Below are positions 61,573 through 64,000 of a stretch of DNA of 64,000 bases, one piece after another. Every line of letters begins with the position of its first letter. Position 1 is the stretch's first letter. Below the pieces are notes generated by a model that ran no database searches, was not told where the DNA came from, and was given only the letters and a program-made list of their open reading frames with translations. Location of the stretch: NCBI GenBank assembly GCA_001770655.1, contig MERQ01000086.1:18948-82947 (forward strand), read 5' to 3'. The DNA comes from Betaproteobacteria bacterium RIFCSPLOWO2_12_FULL_68_20 (GTDB lineage Bacteria > Pseudomonadota > Gammaproteobacteria > Burkholderiales > SG8-39). The translations under genes and the position numbers were made by a program.

Positions 61573-62775
61573 TCAATCGCTCGCCAGCGAGGCGCGGGAC
61601 TCGCCTGCCACCTGCCGGTACAGGGCGACCGCCTGGGGCGAGAGGACGTCGCGGTTGAGCCGCGTCTCGGCGGTCGCCCAGTTCTCCTCGGCCGCGCGGT
61701 CGACCAGCGCGTCGTCCGCGAGCGCGCGGCGGATCGCCGTTTCGACGACCTCCGGATCCTCGGGCGGCACGAGCAGCGCGGTGCGGCCGTCGACCACCCA
61801 CTCGTCGGCGCACGCGGTGCAGCTCTGGATCGGAAACGACCCCATCAGCAGCGCCTCGAGCAGCGAGGTGCTGATCGCGTCCCCGATGCTCAAGCCGATC
61901 GAGATGCGCGCCCTACCGTGCAGCGCGAGGACCTCGCGGTGCGGCGTGCCCTGCGGAACGATCGCCGTCTCGATGCCGGTGTTCGCGCTGAAGAGCTGCG
62001 CGGCGAGCTTCACTTCCTCGGATGCGGAGTATATGTGGATCGCGTAGCCCGCCAGCGCATCCGCGCAGCGCTCGAGCGCCCGAAGTCCGACCAGCGCCCG
62101 CCCGGCCCATCCCTGGTAGCCCTTCAGCATGATGAGGCGGCGCGCGGCGGGGGCGCCGGGCGCGCGCAGGCTACGGGCCTGCGCCAGGTCGAAACCCCCG
62201 CCGTTGGGCCGCACCGGCAGGACCTTCCCGCGCAGGCCGTGGCCGCGGGCGAGCGCCACGTCGCGCTCGCATTCGCACGAATAGTAGTCGCACTCGGCGA
62301 GCACCTGGCGGATGCGCTCCCGGTGCTCGGGAAGCCGCCCGAAAAGCGAGATGTCGCTGCCCCAGTTGGTCGCGATCCATTTCGGGAAGCGCCCGTCGAG
62401 AAGCTTTTTCGCCTCGAGCGTGAGATAGCCTGCGGCCTGGAACTCGAGCGAATGCACCACGTCGGGCCGCACGCGCCGGATCAGCCGCGCCAGCCGACTC
62501 GCGCGGTAGGCCGGGAAAAACCGCCCGAGCAGGAGTCGCGCCCCGTAGGCAAGCATTCTCGATCCCACTCCGATTCCGCGCAGCCGCGTCGAATGATCGA
62601 GCCTGTCCTGCCGGCCGTAGACCGAGTGGTGCACCACGACATTGCGCAATTGCGCGTGGGTCGCGCCGAAATCCTGGCTCGGGAAGAGATGCACCTCCCA
62701 TCCCTCGCCCGCGATCTGGCCGATCCAGCGCGCGGTGTGGATGCTGTTCGACATCGCGACGAAGACGATCTTCAT
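61573..62775 (-). CDS. GT4 glycosyltransferase
   Basis: A 400-aa GT-B transferase. IVFVAMSNSIHTARWIGQIA is the N-terminal loop of GT4 enzymes; VLPVRPNGGGFDL and a C-terminal ISIGLSIGDAISTSLLEALLMGSFPIQSC (spread over about 325-353) replace the usual EPFGLxxxEAMAxG. SIGDAIS...LLEALL keeps a Glu seven residues on. The start at ATG 62775 overlaps the upstream GT2 stop (ATGA). Confidence 0.87.
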   Translation of the reverse strand: MKIVFVAMSNSIHTARWIGQIAGEGWEVHLFPSQDFGATHAQLRNVVVHHSVYGRQDRLDHSTRLRGIGVGSRMLAYGARLLLGRFFPAYRASRLARLIRRVRPDVVHSLEFQAAGYLTLEAKKLLDGRFPKWIATNWGSDISLFGRLPEHRERIRQVLAECDYYSCECERDVALARGHGLRGKVLPVRPNGGGFDLAQARSLRAPGAPAARRLIMLKGYQGWAGRALVGLRALERCADALAGYAIHIYSASEEVKLAAQLFSANTGIETAIVPQGTPHREVLALHGRARISIGLSIGDAISTSLLEALLMGSFPIQSCTACADEWVVDGRTALLVPPEDPEVVETAIRRALADDALVDRAAEENWATAETRLNRDVLSPQAVALYRQVAGESRASLASD

Positions 62776-63890
62776 GCAGGCGACGCGCCGCTTCGCGCCA
62801 GGATCCGGGTGCGCACGGTGTCCTTGAGGACCTGCCAGGCGCGTTTCGCCGCGTCGCCCCGGAAGTGGCGCGTCTCCGCGGCGGTCAGTAAACCGGTGCA
62901 GGCGAGGGCCGCGTAGCGCCGGATCGAGCGCAGCCTCTGCCCCGGCGCATCGAGCGGCCCGCGGTCCGGTCCGTTGACGAGCTGGTAGACGCGCTTCGTG
63001 AGATCTTCTCGCATCACCGCCGCTTCGCCGAGCCCGAGCGCCGCGGCCGCGCCGAGGCAGTATCGATGGTACCGGACGATCAGCTCGATCGCCGGCGGGA
63101 TCAGCGCTTCTGCCGCGCGCGCGTGCTCTCTCGCGGCGGCGATCACCTCGAGCGGGAATTCCTCGCCCAGCGTCTCCGCGAGGATCGACCGGCAGATCCG
63201 CAGCGCCGTGTCGTGCTGGACCGCGCCGAAGCGCGACGTGACGTTGACGTCGTGCTTGCGCAGCCGCAGCAGCACCGTCTCGAGGTTGGCGAGCGCCGTC
63301 ACCCGGGTTGCGCGCCACCACAGGTCGTAGTCCTCGCAGTGCCTGGCCTCCGACCGGTATCCGCCAAGGCTCGCTGCGATCTCCGTTCGCATCATCGCGC
63401 TGGGGTGCGCGATCGGGCTGTAGAAGGCGAGCGCCCAGCGAATAAGGTTGTGGCTGGCGGGAAAGCGCACCAGGATGCCGGGCGCTCCCTGCGCGTCCAT
63501 CAGCTCGATGGCCGAGCCGAGCACGCCGACCTCGGGATGCGCGTCGAGAAACGCGACCTGCTGCGCGAGCCGGTCCGGCAGGCTGATGTCGTCCGCGTCC
63601 ATGCGCGCTAGGTATTCCCCGTGCGCCTCCTCGAGCCCCCGGTTGAGGGTGGCGATCACGCCTCGGTTGGAAGAATTGCGCAATAACCGGATGCGCGGGT
63701 CGGCATACCCGCGCACGATCTCGCAACTGCGGTCCGTGGAGCCGTCGTCGATGATCAGGAACTCGAAATCGGCGAAACTCTGCCCAAGGATGCTTTCCAC
63801 GGCCGAGGCCAGATACGGTTCCCCGTTGTATACCGGCATCAGCACCGTCATCCGCGGCGCAGCCCTCGATTGCACTGCCGTCGGGGTCAC
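62772..63890 (-). CDS. GT2 glycosyltransferase
   Basis: A 372-aa family 2 transferase: TVLMPVYNGEPYLASAVESI, FLIIDDGSTDRSCEIV, YLARMDADDISLPDRL (DxD) and HCEDYDLWWRA. The GTG at 63890 gives 13 residues before the fold begins; ATG 63851 (MTVLMPVYNG) is an alternative. The C-terminus, residues about 240-370, is helical and lacks a recognised domain. It lies 13 bases downstream of the partial gene at the window edge. Confidence 0.88.
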   Translation of the reverse strand: MTPTAVQSRAAPRMTVLMPVYNGEPYLASAVESILGQSFADFEFLIIDDGSTDRSCEIVRGYADPRIRLLRNSSNRGVIATLNRGLEEAHGEYLARMDADDISLPDRLAQQVAFLDAHPEVGVLGSAIELMDAQGAPGILVRFPASHNLIRWALAFYSPIAHPSAMMRTEIAASLGGYRSEARHCEDYDLWWRATRVTALANLETVLLRLRKHDVNVTSRFGAVQHDTALRICRSILAETLGEEFPLEVIAAAREHARAAEALIPPAIELIVRYHRYCLGAAAALGLGEAAVMREDLTKRVYQLVNGPDRGPLDAPGQRLRSIRRYAALACTGLLTAAETRHFRGDAAKRAWQVLKDTVRTRILARSGASPA

Positions 63891-63903
63891 GCGGTTCGCT
63901 CCG

Positions 63904-63999
63904 CTAGCCTCTTACCCAGCCCTCGGGAATCAGATCCTTGGTGTCCAGGGTTTCCAATTTGAACCATTGGCTCGGAGCGATCACTATTTTTGCGGGGTT
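63904..63999 (-). CDS. 3' end of an unidentified gene (runs off the window)
   Basis: The only open minus-strand frame reaching the window edge gives 31 residues that start NPAKIVIAPSQWFKLETLDT and end LIPEGWVRG before a TAG at 63906-63904. It looks like a genuine protein C-terminus and lies 13 bases before the GT2 gene, so it is probably part of the same operon. I do not recognise the family. Confidence 0.55.
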   Translation of the reverse strand, partial: NPAKIVIAPSQWFKLETLDTKDLIPEGWVRG

Positions 64000-64000
64000 T

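Overview
The window is a gap-free, very GC-rich stretch of what looks like a betaproteobacterial chromosome (Burkholderiales or Nitrosomonadales-like; probably an uncultured or environmental lineage). The evidence is the gene content and order: a LiuR-type MerR regulator with a leucine/isovalerate (liu) operon, a class I PHA synthase, paired periplasmic DsbA-like proteins, the run SPOR protein-argS-priA-hemE, a zapA/6S RNA neighbourhood, and LPS-core glycosyltransferases of the WaaQ/WaaG/MsbA kind. Nothing in the sequence fixes the genus.

Region 1 (1-8850, minus strand) is a catabolic operon for branched-chain acyl-CoA: thioesterase, isovaleryl-CoA dehydrogenase, thiolase, second thioesterase, second acyl-CoA dehydrogenase, a DsbA-fold isomerase, methylcrotonyl-CoA carboxylase beta subunit, methylglutaconyl-CoA hydratase, HMG-CoA lyase and a small DUF1289 protein. 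Most junctions overlap or nearly touch. A MerR regulator heads it, and a perfect 16-bp palindrome lies between the regulator and the first enzyme gene. The biotin-carrying alpha subunit of the carboxylase is absent. Region 2 (8884-11735, plus) is a metallo-hydrolase translationally coupled to PHA synthase.

Region 3 (11730-20780, minus) holds housekeeping genes: SDR, two DsbA-like thioredoxins, SPOR protein, argS, priA, hemE, an EVE-domain protein, 6S RNA, zapA and a zapB-like coiled-coil gene. A cluster of DnaA-box-like 9-mers lies between priA and hemE. Region 4 (20870-23147, plus) is a cobalamin riboswitch followed by its TonB-dependent receptor.

Region 5 (23160-36335) is an LPS core/O-antigen assembly block: four GT9 heptosyltransferase-like proteins, a GT4, an MsbA-type flippase, two further transferases (GT2 and CgeB-like), an FkbM methyltransferase, an O-antigen ligase, a WecA/MraY-type initiating transferase and an alkaline-phosphatase-superfamily protein. 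Region 6 (36404-43788, plus) makes nucleotide sugars: rmlBAC, a RES-Xre toxin-antitoxin pair inserted before rmlD, then gmd, fcl and a UDP-glucuronate epimerase. Region 7 (43859-45055, minus) is a small toxin-antitoxin-like patch with a decayed toxin.

Region 8 (45090-52134, plus) is the most unusual part. A WbpE-like aminotransferase is followed by a six-gene CDP-sugar module (rfbF, rfbG, C-methyltransferase, RmlC-like epimerase, reductase, CmcI-like methyltransferase) and then by a second, 5'-truncated copy of the same aminotransferase. The module is therefore bracketed by direct repeats. Region 9 (52218-55478, plus) has visibly more AT-rich codon use and holds a membrane sulfatase-like protein, a tiny YLDPGT membrane protein and a large methyltransferase. 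Region 10 (55436-64000, minus) is one tightly overlapped operon of five glycosyltransferases, a UDP-GlcNAc 2-epimerase-like enzyme and three sugar-nucleotide enzymes, with a partial gene at the right edge. Together regions 5-10 would build and decorate a surface polysaccharide rich in deoxy- and possibly C-methyl sugars.
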